Part shown: positions 41,251 to 51,888 of the stretch, piece by piece
Numbering within the stretch: the stretch's first letter is position 1
How the letters are laid out: the number at the start of each line of letters is the position of its first letter
NCBI GenBank assembly: GCA_949128115.1
Contig: OX421964.1
Span: forward strand, 32,976,177 to 33,040,176
DNA from: Anaspis maculata
Lineage: Eukaryota > Arthropoda > Insecta > Coleoptera > Scraptiidae
Direction: 5' to 3'
Length of the DNA stretch: 64,000 nt
Translations under genes and position numbers: made by a program
Notes under the pieces: generated by a model
Told to the model about the DNA's origin: nothing
Database searches by the model: none
Seen by the model: the letters and a program-made list of their open reading frames with translations, nothing else

Positions 41251-42103
41251 TTTTGATCGACCATTGGGCCCAGCCTGATTTCTATGATTTTAGTGAATCT
41301 TTCAACTATTTCTCCTGAACCATAAAACATAGGATTCTAATTCTTTCGCTGATGAATAGCTGACTTGAAACAGGACGAGATAGGATACTTTTTGTTTGTC
41401 ACCGCCCAGCACCCAGCCGCCGATCCCGGCCGCCGCCCCTCAACGAAAAAAAATAAGAAGTCCGATTTCCGAATTTTTGCAGACTCATGCTTCCTCGAGC
41501 ACTCTAGATCACCTAATCACAAACGATGTGACATTTACTGTCTACCGCCTCCTGTGTGAACAACTGAACAATTGTAGTTGAGGCATTTTATTCCTCAACC
41601 AAAAGATTTCAACTGACACAACAACTGAACAAATCTTTGTTCTTTCGCTTATGAGTAACTGACATAATGCGGTGCGTAAAGGCTTGAAGGCTATGTTGAG
41701 TTTCTTCGCTGCTCCCTTAAGCCATTCTCAAACGAAAAACTTCTCAACCAACCAATCCTCAACCTATCGACTCAATGCGTTCTCTAGTGTAGAATTCACA
41801 TGAGCATTGTACTGAAGCAGTATTCGCGATTCAAATAATTTATCCCGTCACAAGTTCTTCCATTTTTAGCTAAGCTGCTTCAGCTTTCCCTCCGTCGAAG
41901 ATCTAATGAGGATTTGTAACTCTAGAATCGGATCAGCTCTGCAAAATCAAAAAACTAATTTCCATTTTTATTCCGTTGTCAAACAATGCAAATTCCACTG
42001 CTCAATTTGGAGAGGATCTCCGATATCAAAGTCCGCCACTGTATCCAAAACAAATTGAAGAAACAAGAGTCATTGACATGAGGTCCAAACCACCGTCAAC
42101 ATA
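41251..42103. other. No gene recognised
   Basis: Overlapping short frames at 41365-41581 only. No repeat boundary seen until the gypsy LTR at 42108. Confidence 0.35.
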
Positions 42104-42107
42104 ATAC

Positions 42108-42372
42108 TGTTACGAGCAGCGATTCTGGAGAACACGCGATCTTTATAGACTCTTCCCATTAGGTCGCAGTGTACAAGTGCGGAGCTCTAATGCATTCCAG
42201 AACATGCGTGTAGGCTATGGATCGCGGAACTGAATGGAGACTTCAACAGCGAGTTGAGATACTCCTGTCCATTTTGGCGGAGGTGCCGGCTTAACCGCAC
42301 GTTGGTAATTCCGTAAAATGTATAGGATTTTTCGGAAGTCGCCTAGAAATCGTATGCTGGGTCACTAAGGAA
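42108..42372 (+). repeat. Truncated 5' LTR of the deleted gypsy copy
   Basis: Aligns with the first half of 44100-44626 ('tgttacgagcagcgat', 'attccagaacatgc', 'cgcctagaaatcgtatgc') and loses similarity after 'ggtcact'. Confidence 0.8.
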
Positions 42373-42439
42373 TATGAAAAAATACAAAGGAAGACGAATT
42401 TGGAGCTGATGTCCAAAGGCTGGCTCTTCTAGCGTACTC

Positions 42440-42957
42440 AATGAGCCTTATGAATAAAGATTGAGCAATTGCTTTTTCTTGATTTTTTCTTTCAAGGAAA
42501 TTCTCAAAAAAACTCAGAAACTTCATGTAATTCATCAATTTAGGTTTCACTGAGCATTTGAGTAACAGATTGAAATAATAATAATGGTTTAAAGTCTCCT
42601 GTCCAAATGTTTCTTGGTTTTTTGCTGCAAGAATTCAAGCAAAAGCAATTGCTCCATCCAGTGCCGGCCTTAGCAGTTTTGGCGCCCCGGGCAAGAATGC
42701 GAAACCGCCGCCCCTATCTTGGGTCCGCGAGCGAAGCGAGTAGAATTGAAGTAATTTTTGTGCAATAATGGAGCTTTGTGTGCTTTTACAGAAGCAGATG
42801 CGGTGATCGCCGCTGACAAGTCTTTTTTTGCTTTCGTAAATTATCAATTTTTCTTATTTCAACAGCGATTTTTCCGCCCCTATGAGCTGGCGCCCCGAGC
42901 GATCGCCCGTCTCGCCCTACCCTAAGGCAGTACTCCATCTTTATTCATAAGGCCCAA
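42440..42957. mobile_element. MITE-like insert in the deleted gypsy copy
   Basis: 'gagccttatgaataaagatt' (42443) pairs with inverted 'atctttattcataaggccc' (about 42937-42955). Inside, 'ggccttag...gcgccccggg' (42666-42690) and the inverted stretch near 42890-42926 suggest a second, GC-rich nested MITE. No ORF. Confidence 0.55.
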
Positions 42958-43009
42958 TGTACCCAGCGCACCACTTGACAGACATCATAAGAGATAACTT
43001 CGTCTATGG

Positions 43010-44090
43010 AATTTGAGACCAAGATCTGTGTGAGATGGTGATGATCAAAAACCCAGTCGGATGATATTTCTCGAAGACCACGCAACAAGGACTACAGGTA
43101 CGGCAAGAGTGTGAACCAGCAGATTGGCAGCAGCGCGAGGACCCAGCCATCGGTTCACTTGCTGGAAGAAAGTTACTTGGCCAGGACAGAGTAACAGTAA
43201 AATTCGAGAATGAGCTGCTGAAGAGAGTCTGGGAGAGTCCTGATGAGAAGAAGGAGAGGGTCCAGTTGGTGCTTCCCAAGAAGAGAGTGAAAGAAGTCCC
43301 GAAGGAGATGCACGATGGCGTCACTGGAGGGCACCTTGGGGTGAACAAGACGTTGGCCAAGGTGCGCGAGCGGTTCTACTGGGTGAACTGCCGGAACGAC
43401 GTGGAAACATTGTGTCGCCAGTGCGAGATTTGTGCGGCCAGCAAAGGACCAAGAACTCGCAGCCGAGGGGAGCTGAAGACTCACAATGTTGGAGCGTCTT
43501 TTGAACGCATCGCGATCGATGTGGCTGGCCCGTTCCCGACAACGGAAGATGGCAACAAAAACATCCTGGCTGCCATGGACTACTTTAGCAAGTGGCCGGA
43601 AGCGTACGCTCTACCCAACCGATAGCTTCTACAGTGGCGAAGGTGCTGGTGGATGATTTGATTAGCCGTTTCGGAGTACCTCTGGAATCACACTCAGACC
43701 AGGAACGAAACTTTGAATCCAACACGTGTTCCAAGGTGTCTGTACTCTACTTGGGATACAGAAGACTAGGACGACACCCCTCCACCCACGGTCCGACGAA
43801 ATGATTAAACGGTTCAACAGGACGATAAAATAGCACCTGTCAAAGGTCGTTGACGAGCATCAGCGAAACTGGGGTCGTGATCTGCCAATATTTCCAATGG
43901 CGTATCACGCTGCCATTCACGACACCACGGGAGAAACACCGACACGTGTCCATTTTGGCCCAGAGCTTCGCCTCCCCTGCGATTTACAATTTGGCACGCC
44001 AGAGAATGTTGCCAAAGTTGCCCACCTTGATCGCCTTGCACGTTACTCGGGAAGTAACTGTGAGGCTATTCGGGACGAACAGGCTTAAGA
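43010..44090 (+). pseudogene. Decayed Ty3/gypsy integrase
   Basis: From about 43150 the plus frame shows the H2C2 zinc finger ('HDGVTGGHLGVNKTLAKV' then CRQCEIC), then the core with the first aspartate in IDVAGPFP, ending at a stop near 43623. In another frame 'SRFGVPLESHSDQERNF' carries the second aspartate. The position that is normally glutamate before the RFNRT motif reads lysine (about 43801-43815), and an in-frame stop follows. The C-terminal part continues near 43897-44088 ('FGPELRLPCDLQFGTPE'). With a frame change, stops and a lost catalytic acid it is not functional. Confidence 0.82.
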
Positions 44091-44099
44091 GGGGAGCAA

Positions 44100-44626
44100 T
44101 GTTACGAGCAGCGATACTAGAGAACACGCGATCTTTCTCTTTCCATTAGGTCGCAGTGTGAGAGTTTGGAGCTCTAGTGCATTCCAGAACATGCTTATAG
44201 GCTTTGACCCATGGAACTGAATGAAAACTTCAACAGTGAGTTCAGATACATGTGTTCATTTTGGCGGAGGTGCCGTTCACCGCACGTTGGTAATGCTCGC
44301 GAAATGTGTAGGATTTTTCGGGAGTCGCCTAGAAATCGTATGCCAGGTCACTGTGGAATTAGCTGGAGAACCTATGAAACATTCGAGATCAATAGTCGCA
44401 GATATATAAAGCACCGATAATCAGCCTATGGAGTAGTATTGAACTGGAAGTGATCGAGAACGATGGAAGCGAGAGTACCAGCGATATTTCCAAGCGCAAT
44501 AATTATTGCTAAAGTGTATTTATTGTAGTGCGCAGAAAGAAACAGTGTATGTTTTGAAACGATCGTCTCAATTATAATTGAACCCGTACGCGAACGTTTA
44601 CGTTCAGTACGAACCCGTACGTAACA
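44100..44626 (+). repeat. 3' LTR of the deleted gypsy copy
   Basis: 527 bp with TGTTACG/CGTAACA inverted ends, directly after the polypurine tract and directly before the target copy ATAC. Confidence 0.85.
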
Positions 44627-44629
44627 ATA

Positions 44630-44870
44630 CCTACGTCTCAATCCGACAGCCCAAATTAAGCTCCTTGAAGGCGCGCGGCGGTACTTGGGTGACCACTCCT
44701 GAAACAGGCTATCTAACCAAAATATCTAGAGATCTGCCCAATCGAGACAAGGCAGAAGGTTAGAATAAGTCACGTCCGCCCAGGAAGACTGATGGAACGT
44801 GCTGGATTTGTGAAAGAGTGGGACATAACGCGGGATCTTGCATCTTGTCGACAGAGCTAGGTCAACACCA
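44630..44870 (+). pseudogene. Retroelement Gag zinc-knuckle fragment
   Basis: After a stop at 44761-44763 the same frame reads KTDGTCWICERVGHNAGSC. This is a canonical CX2CX4HX4C knuckle preceded by a basic proline-rich linker. The open frame at 44578-44763 lies just upstream in the same frame but begins inside the LTR. This looks like a gag remnant of a retroelement into which the deleted gypsy copy inserted. Confidence 0.6.
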
Positions 44871-45316
44871 AAACAGAGTCTCATTTCTGACTTTTCCTTG
44901 GAAGTTTTTCACGAATACTTGATAAGGGGATTCAACAAAAAGGCCTGAAATGAGTCGAAGTCAGTATTAAGCTAAGAGGTTGATTTTCTTGTTCACAAAC
45001 TTTGACGAAGAAACCAAATTGATTTTGGTTGATTTGGATCCGGACACTTCACGGAGTTGGAACGAGGCTATCAGGCTCTGTCACTCTTCAATTATTTCCC
45101 TCAACTTACTGTCCTGGGTTTTTTACGGTCGATTCGGAACAATCTGTGTAGTGCTAAGGAAAAAGAGTGCTTTGGAGTTGTGTGGATTATGTAGAAGTTT
45201 TGTGCTCGCGTCGGGGAAGTCAATCCAACGTAGTCACGGACCCTTTCGTTTCAAAATGGCCACACAAACTCAACGATTCTAGCCTTCGCCTCCAGCTGTA
45301 CCAAGCCTATCTGAAT
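44871..45316. other. Possible retroelement Gag remnant, unassigned
   Basis: A frame at 44980-45282 is open for 100 codons but has no recognised motif. The overlapping frame at 45167-45349 is equally anonymous. It may belong to the same decayed gag as the zinc knuckle upstream. Confidence 0.3.
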
Positions 45317-45805
45317 CTGGATTCCATTTGGGGAGTTGGTGGAACATAGTTTCACCTCACGTAGGCCTTATTATTCGGCCCATTGTACCCCTCTTTCGGA
45401 CCAGACGGACTCACTGAGCCGCAATGTAGTGCCTGGATGTTTGAGATGGTCGGTCCATCCAAGCACTGGGGCCGACAAGCGCACGGTTGGCCTAGACTCC
45501 GTCTGCCACCCCTAAACCGCAGGTGCGGATGTCCGATACATTCACGCTCCCTGCGCCGGTACGTTTCCGACTTCATCAGCCTCTCGACCACGCTGCCGGT
45601 TTTCCTCTACACATCGCCGTGCCGCCGGCTGGAAGCATATATACTCGGGGGGTTTGCCTAAGACCACCCGAGGAGGAGTTTCAGACCGGCTTCAAATCAG
45701 ATTAAAAACGCCTTGTCTCCCATCCAACCCTTGGTAGCGGCCAGCTTCGCTACAGTCAAGTTATCACCCGACTGGAGCGGCCTACTACACGCTTCGTCCT
45801 TCTCG
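45317..45805. repeat. Dispersed repeat family, copy 2
   Basis: Same sequence family and orientation as 10630-11120, from 'ctggattccatttgg' to 'ctactacacgct', with scattered changes. The 5S-like box lies on the minus strand near 45450-45470. Confidence 0.65.
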
Positions 45806-45967
45806 TACCAAGCCCATTTCACTGAACTGAATGAAACGCCATCATTTTTCTCCTCGCTCATGTAACCAAGAACGCAAGGCAAGTTAAATGACGGTCCATC
45901 GTTAATGATCATTGAGCTTTATAATGTGTCTAGGGACTCAAGGGTATCGGATAGAATCTGAATTTAG

Positions 45968-46280
45968 GATTTATTTGGTGGAGGGTTAATGAAACATTGT
46001 TCCACCTGGCACGTAGGCCCCGCTATTGGGCCCACTGTATTCTTTCCCAGACCAGCCGTACTCACTGAGTCACAATGTGGTGCCTGGATGTTTGATGGTA
46101 AGTCCATCCAAGCACTGGGACCGAGACGCGCACGGTTGACCTGATTTCTGTCTTCAACCTCCGGCGTAGGTGAGTATGTCCGACACTCCGTCGATTTTCC
46201 TCTACACATTGCTGTACTGCCGGTTGCAAGCGCGATGTACTCGCAGGGTTTGCCCATGACCACCATAGTCGTCTTCGTCA
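45968..46280. repeat. Dispersed repeat family, copy 3 (internally deleted)
   Basis: Shares 'ggagggtt', 'ccacctggcacgtaggcc', 'gtgcctggatgtttgat' and 'tccatccaagcactggg' with copies 1 and 2. It lacks about 180 bp of the middle and 3' part. Same orientation as copy 2, about 165 bp away. Confidence 0.6.
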
Positions 46281-47535
46281 TACATCAAGTGGGCGCTATT
46301 TTTGCTGCCTAGTGTAATATAGTGTTATCCTCCGTGTTATCCAGAAATGTCACTTTTCGATTGTGAAGCACATTATAGAATAGAGGGCAGAAACTTCTAT
46401 GGTGCATTAAAGCCGGTAAGGAGAAAAACATCAATTCGTTATTCGAATAATAATTATCTCGAAATTATTCTTTCATTCTGCCTTTGTGAGAAGGCGATTC
46501 TTTCGAAATTCTTCATAATTTGGTTTCTCATCGCAAGAGTTTCTAGGTATTAAAAAAAAGAGACGAGTTCAATACATGGTATTATTCCACTTGCCTCCGC
46601 CATCTTGAATCTTGACAGTTCTCTCATCTTGAGGTTTGGATTTTGTTGTCTATTTATTTAGCTAACCAATCGGATGAAAAACAAATATTTGACGAGAAAA
46701 ATAAAACAGTTCTTTTTTTTTGACTTACCCGAACGTCCGACATACATCATGTTGAAAAAAAATATTTTTCGCTATGATGTCCGCATTACCACTTCATCAA
46801 ATTTTGCCCAGTGTAAGATGATGATATTACTAGTGTGTATACAAAAAATCATGGAGTGGTAATGCGGACATCATGCCAAGCCCAAAATCCGCCCAAACCC
46901 GATAGTGTCCTTTGAGTAAAGTTGTGCATGTGTCCTCATTCAACTGGACTATGTAAACTCAACAACAAAAATTTATCCCTCTGAGGCAAGTCAAATTTTC
47001 TGCAGCTTTGGCAGTTTTTTTTTTTAACGTTTTTCAAGGCATGCTGTGAATTGAATTTCATAAAGAATAAGAATCAAAATCGTGACGTAACTTATGGAAA
47101 TTTTTTTGTTGTTCTGGTTGGACTTGCATTCCTCGATTGGCCTGTTCCATTTACATTTTCGTCTTTACGTTAGGTCAGGGTTCCTCTTCGAGTTGTCTCG
47201 TCCACTTTCACAATAAAAATCACTATGTTCGATACTTATTTTATTTTTTGTTTGTTTGCTGTTTTTAGGTGGTTCCTTCTGCCATGGATCCAATTTCCGT
47301 TTAAATTCTTGATTCCTTTGTCTCCAACGATTTAGCGTCCTTTCGACTTAATGGTCTTTTTGGATTATCTACGCTCATGTGGCAGTTAGGATTTAAGAAT
47401 TTATTGCACCTGAAGAAAATTAAAATTAGTAATTCAAAAATTATACAGCTGACACTTCCAATGAAAAATTAAAAATTTCGGAATCTCTGAAAAACAAGTT
47501 GAAATAATAAACATGCCCAAATCTGTTTTTTATCC
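46281..47535. other. No gene recognised; contains one perfect hairpin
   Basis: Short frames at 46347-46553 and 46674-46862 carry no motif. A 20-bp inverted repeat is listed separately. The stretch occupies the place where pol of the minus-strand gypsy-type element would be expected, yet shows no pol homology. Confidence 0.35.
46774..46874. repeat. Perfect 20-bp inverted repeat, 61-bp loop
   Basis: 46774-46793 (ATGATGTCCGCATTACCACT) is exactly complementary to 46855-46874. It could be a short MITE or a stem-loop. No protein or RNA family is recognised. Confidence 0.75.
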
Positions 47536-49131
47536 CTATCCAAATTTTCGGTCGGGTGGTTTCTTCCTCCGTGTGAGAAATCGAAGGCCTGGAAACACTT
47601 CTTCTGGTCCTGGGAAGTTCTCGAGTTTGATATCAGGGGGTTCGTTTCGCGGTATTTTCGGGCGTGGTCCATCGACCATTGGCAAATTCCGCTTTCTTTC
47701 TATCGCATTTGCTTGCGATTGACTTGTTAGGGGTGGCAGTTCGATACTTTTGAGTGCACTTTGTTGCATCATCTCTAACTTGTCATTCTCAAATATTCGC
47801 GATTCATTGAAAATTGGCATTTCTACAATTGTTTCGTCGGTTTCGAATTTTTTCGCGTCGATTTTGTGATAACGTTCGATTCCGGTTTTTGCTTTTGGCT
47901 CTGGGCACCTATTTTCGTCTAGCGCGATACTTATTTCGTTATTTACAGTGTCAACCTCGGTTCCCTTTGGCATGTTACTTATTTCTGCTTCTGCAGTTTC
48001 TCCTTCGGGGATTATTTTTTCCGGTAGGTTTCCTATGTATTCTTCAGTACTATGTGACTGGCGGTCATTTGACCTAATAACTTCTATATTTTCGCTTTCT
48101 TGACTCTGGTCCTTTGGCATATCTAACAAAATTCTACGTTCGTAATCATTATCATTGACCCTATCTCTATTCAGTACTAGAGTTGGTATTTTGACACCTA
48201 ACTGTGACGCGTGAACTTTTTCTTCCGATTTGTTTTGTTCTGAAAGCCAATTTTGTTTTTCGCGAGGTTTTTCGCGAGTATTATTTTCGCTTATTCGCGG
48301 CGCAAAGCTACGTTGTATATTTTTTATTTCAACATTATCAAAATATTCGCGCTGAGTTTTGCAATTATATTTTGCTGACGACTGGGTTCTTTTTGAGGTC
48401 ACGCTACTTGTGTAGCAATACGATGCGCTATATCCATTTTCGCAGGTTTCGAAATTATTTTTTGTATCATGGTATTTTTGTACCTTACGCGCTGATTTTA
48501 TCTCGACTTTTTGGTAACGTTTTGGGTTATTTCGGTTGTCCGCAATTGGGGATTTGCTCGTAATTTTTTCGAAAATGGCACGGTCCCTCTCAAGTTCTTT
48601 GGTTGATTTTGTAGTTATGATGTTATTTGTTCCTACAATCAAAACCTGAAGCTCGTCCCAAGTTGTTACCGTATTTATCAAGAATGCCGTTGCCATTATT
48701 TCAAAATGTTCTATCTGTAGGCCCTTTTTAAAATGTCTTATGAATTCGTCAATGCTAATTTTTGGTGCTAGCGCGAGTTCTAGACGCTCCTTTAGTTCTA
48801 ATAAATTATAGTAAAAAGTCTTCACGTCTTCATCTCGAAATTGTTTTCGCGAATCCCACCGGTCCAGCAGCCTATCCTGCGCGAAGGGGTCAAATTTCTT
48901 AATAAAGTCCGTTTTCACTTGTTCCCAATTTTTTGGACCATTTTCCGGGTTACGACAGTAATCTTGGTAATGCCTCGAGGCGTATCCTTGTAGAAATCGA
49001 CCTAAATAACTTATCTTCAATCCCGCGTCCCAGTTGTTTGATCTGGCGGCTATTTCGAATTCATAGATAAAGTCATCGGCTAGATCTATCCCGGGGTTGA
49101 AGAACGGGGGTGGGGTATATGGCGTCTCCAT
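47536..49131 (-). CDS. Gag protein of the gypsy-type element
   Basis: 531 codons, METPYTPPPFFNPGIDL onward. Residues about 40-160 fit the retrotransposon Gag (PF03732-type) fold: 'WEQVKTDFIKKFDPFAQDRL' (69-88), a 'RKQFRDEDVKTFYYNL' segment and 'DEFIRHFKKGL'. The C-terminal two-thirds is charged and low in complexity. No CCHC zinc knuckle is visible, as in gypsy/errantivirus-like Gags. It begins about 390 bp after the 5' LTR, the normal place for gag. Gag would assemble the element's particles. The frame is uninterrupted although the element's pol is missing, so any mobility would need proteins from elsewhere. Confidence 0.75.
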   Translation of the reverse strand: METPYTPPPFFNPGIDLADDFIYEFEIAARSNNWDAGLKISYLGRFLQGYASRHYQDYCRNPENGPKNWEQVKTDFIKKFDPFAQDRLLDRWDSRKQFRDEDVKTFYYNLLELKERLELALAPKISIDEFIRHFKKGLQIEHFEIMATAFLINTVTTWDELQVLIVGTNNIITTKSTKELERDRAIFEKITSKSPIADNRNNPKRYQKVEIKSARKVQKYHDTKNNFETCENGYSASYCYTSSVTSKRTQSSAKYNCKTQREYFDNVEIKNIQRSFAPRISENNTREKPREKQNWLSEQNKSEEKVHASQLGVKIPTLVLNRDRVNDNDYERRILLDMPKDQSQESENIEVIRSNDRQSHSTEEYIGNLPEKIIPEGETAEAEISNMPKGTEVDTVNNEISIALDENRCPEPKAKTGIERYHKIDAKKFETDETIVEMPIFNESRIFENDKLEMMQQSALKSIELPPLTSQSQANAIERKRNLPMVDGPRPKIPRNEPPDIKLENFPGPEEVFPGLRFLTRRKKPPDRKFG

Positions 49132-49499
49132 TTTACCCTATTTTATTGGATTCTAGTTGCGGTTTGGAAAATTAATAGTTACATGCTTGACACAATAAAA
49201 ACTGTAGGTAGTAGGTCAGTAGATTATTTTCCGCGATTTGCAAATTTAATAATGATTATGCGTACGCGGTACATTAAAGAATGCAGGTGATAGGTAGGTA
49301 CCTATCGTCGCGTAATAATTTTCTTGGTCGCGCGGCCTCAGAACTGCAACCTAATGATTTTCGCTATATTAGCGCGGTATAAACACGTCGCGTATAATTA
49401 TTGCTGTACAATGCGCGCTGAAGAAAAAAATTGTGGTTATTAATTTTTCTGATCAAAGCCTGTGGGGTATAAGGACTCTTCCTTTGCCCAAAAGGGCTA

Positions 49500-49517
49500 G
49501 GTTAGGAGCCTCCACCA
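49500..49517 (-). promoter_or_regulatory. Primer binding site of the gypsy-type element
   Basis: Directly abutting the 5' LTR the minus strand reads TGGTGGAGGCTCCTAACC, 18 bases beginning with the TGG that pairs with a tRNA CCA end. Confidence 0.72.
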
Positions 49518-49846
49518 TGTCACGTCTAAGGGTAGCCGCTTTGCTGGCTCCCTTTAGACGGTGCTAGAAGGGCTGATCCTTCTAGCTTGGGGGGTAGTTT
49601 GGGGGCTGAGATGGTAAAGGCCACAGGCTCTGATACAGAATACGTTTTATTCAATATAAATATAATCTAATAATCTACAGTAGGTACTTACTTAGACACA
49701 CATTCATCCGATGGGGGCGAACCCCAGTTCGTACGCTTCCCCACTTCGTGCACTCGTCGCGGTTGTTCATCGATTTCGTTATCGATTCACATATTCTTTG
49801 ATGCGCTCCTAATTATAAGCGTTCCCTCTCTTCTTCACCCGTGACA
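49518..49846 (-). repeat. 5' LTR of the gypsy-type element
   Basis: 329 bp matching 37476-37804 closely and followed by the target copy TTAT (49847-49850). Confidence 0.85.
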
Positions 49847-49977
49847 TTATTCCTCGTGTAGGTACTTTTGAAATATGGTGTGTTAAAAGTAATCAATGTT
49901 CTAGTTTCAAAATTCAATATAGTAATATTTCTTTATTACAAGAAATGATGTATTATACAGCTATAACATATAAACAG

Positions 49978-50897
49978 GTGGGTACATTAATGCTCTATAA
50001 CTACTATTTCATTATAAGTACAATAATTATTAGATATATACCTATAGGTACCTAATAATAACTAAAGACCTAGGTTCAGTACCTATTTATAACAAAGCAA
50101 AAAAAAGCGTCGATGGATATTATCATTATTCCACATATTATCATTATTATTATTCTTTATTTTGACAGTGACACTACTTCTGACAAATGTCAAGCTCGGT
50201 ACATAAAGAAGGATAGTTGCTTATGATGTAAGTGTTGAAAGTGACAGATTTTTTTTTGTGAAGAAGAGGATCCAAAATAAGACACTTTTAACATGAACAT
50301 TTGCAATATTCTATCTACAACGGTTTTTGAAATGTTTGGTAAATGCCAAAATGCAATGATAGGTAAATACAACAGGACTATCAATAATAATACGTCGCCC
50401 ATGACGACGTGTTATGTTAAAAGTGACATCCACGGGCATTATTTCACGCTCGTTGTACATAATAGAATATTATATACCAAGGTTGAGAAAGTATTATTAT
50501 AGCTTCAGCGCCTTATATCCCTCAGCTGCGCCTCGGGATCTAAACTGATCTTTCTCTGGGCTTTCCACTGATGTGTCGCCGATGTCTGTACCTGGCCCCA
50601 TAAGCCAAAAAATCTGCCTCAAAATCCAGCAAACACAATAATCGGAATTCATAACGAAAGCCCAGAGAAATAGGATTTTTTTTCATCTGAAGTATTTTGT
50701 TTTGTCGGTCATGAATTTTCGAATTCTTGTGACTCGCCCGATTCAAATTGCATTTTCTTAGAAACTTGAGCACCTACAAGCATCGGCGCCCCCTCAAAAG
50801 GAAGCTGAAAGATAAGACTTCCCCCCAATTGAAACAATTTTTTTGTTGCCTTGATATTTTTTGAGAAAATCGCGCTGGATTGTTTTAGCTGGGACAC
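49978..50897. other. Loop of the large inverted repeat
   Basis: About 920 bp between the arms. Short frames (50293-50502 plus, 50540-50773 minus) have no recognised motif. No transposase signature is present, so the element is non-autonomous or the loop has decayed. Confidence 0.45.
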
Positions 50898-51888
50898 CTG
50901 TATGTTATAGCTGTATAATACATCATTTCTTGTGATAAAGAAATATCACTATATTAAATTTTGAAACTAGAACATTGAAATCTTTTAACACACCATATTT
51001 CAAAAGTACCTACACGAGGAATAATGATGTCCACTATTTCTGGATACCTCCTGCTAGTGCTTTTCTGATTACAATAAGTGATAACTCAAGTAAGTAAGCA
51101 TTTTCTTTCTAAATCACAAGCAGATCATTTCTTTTGTATCTTGAATTATATCCGTAAGCTGTCTAAAATAAACAACAAACAACAACCATTCTGACTTGGC
51201 TCATTCCATCTTTCAGTACCATCTACATTTTTCATCGGGTACCCACCATGCTCCAAAAAAACAAAAACAAACCCACCCTAATCATTCGCTGATTTGGTTT
51301 TGAAAAATTGACCTGTCATGCGTGGAAATGCGACTCGGGGGACGGCAGAGACATTTTACCGCTGTTTACACATTAAAACTGCACGGCCCTCTTTCAAATT
51401 TCATGGCATTTGGGTTTCGTCTTGACGGCCAGGCGACACGAAGTCGACCTCATTTTAATTTTCGACCGGACATAATCTACGAATTGTAAGACTGAATCAA
51501 TTCAAATTCATTTTCTGCAGAAAGGTCTAAAAAAAGTCCGGCTCTGAAATTTTTCTTTTAACCAAGCGCTAATTCTATCTAACAAAGTCAAGCCACAGAA
51601 CAAATTGAATGATTCAATTGAACAACCTGTGCATTATGTCCGGTCGAAAATTAAAATATGGTCCAAAGTTCTACTTCCGATATTTTTGTCGGAACACTTT
51701 TCTTATAGCATTATTCATCGACTTTTCGATCCCGATAACAGTTTTTCAGAACAGCGGTCAGAAAAGTTTTTTTCAACAAATAACACGGAGGCACATTTTT
51801 TCCTACATTGGCCCTTTCAATTCACTTACCACGGATTCCACCAAAAAATTCAATCAAACTTTCATAACCAAACACACAAAGCCACATA

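Larger units (their letters stand above)
42108..44626 (+). mobile_element. Internally deleted Ty3/gypsy copy, 2.5 kb, TSD ATAC
   Basis: ATAC flanks both ends (42104-42107, 44627-44630). The 3' LTR is 44100-44626 (527 bp, TGTTACG...CGTAACA), preceded by a polypurine stretch ('aagaggggagcaa'). Only the first ~265 bp of the 5' LTR survive (42108-42372), and gag, protease and RT are gone. A MITE-like insert (42440-42957) and a decayed integrase fill the rest. The LTR copies are visibly diverged, so this is older than the BEL/Pao element. Confidence 0.8.
37476..49846 (-). mobile_element. Ty3/gypsy-type LTR element, minus strand, pol missing
   Basis: Two 329-bp LTRs (37476-37804, 49518-49846) with TGTCACG...CGTGACA ends are flanked by TTAT. 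A PBS and gag ORF follow the right LTR on the minus strand. The expected pol region is absent. The space between gag and the 3' LTR instead holds opposite-strand elements (LINE, deleted gypsy copy, gag scrap, dispersed repeats). The LTRs differ at roughly eight positions, mostly in the outer 45 bp. The unoccupied target is preserved in the other arm of the surrounding inverted repeat (near 51020-51030), which proves the insertion boundaries. Confidence 0.82.
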
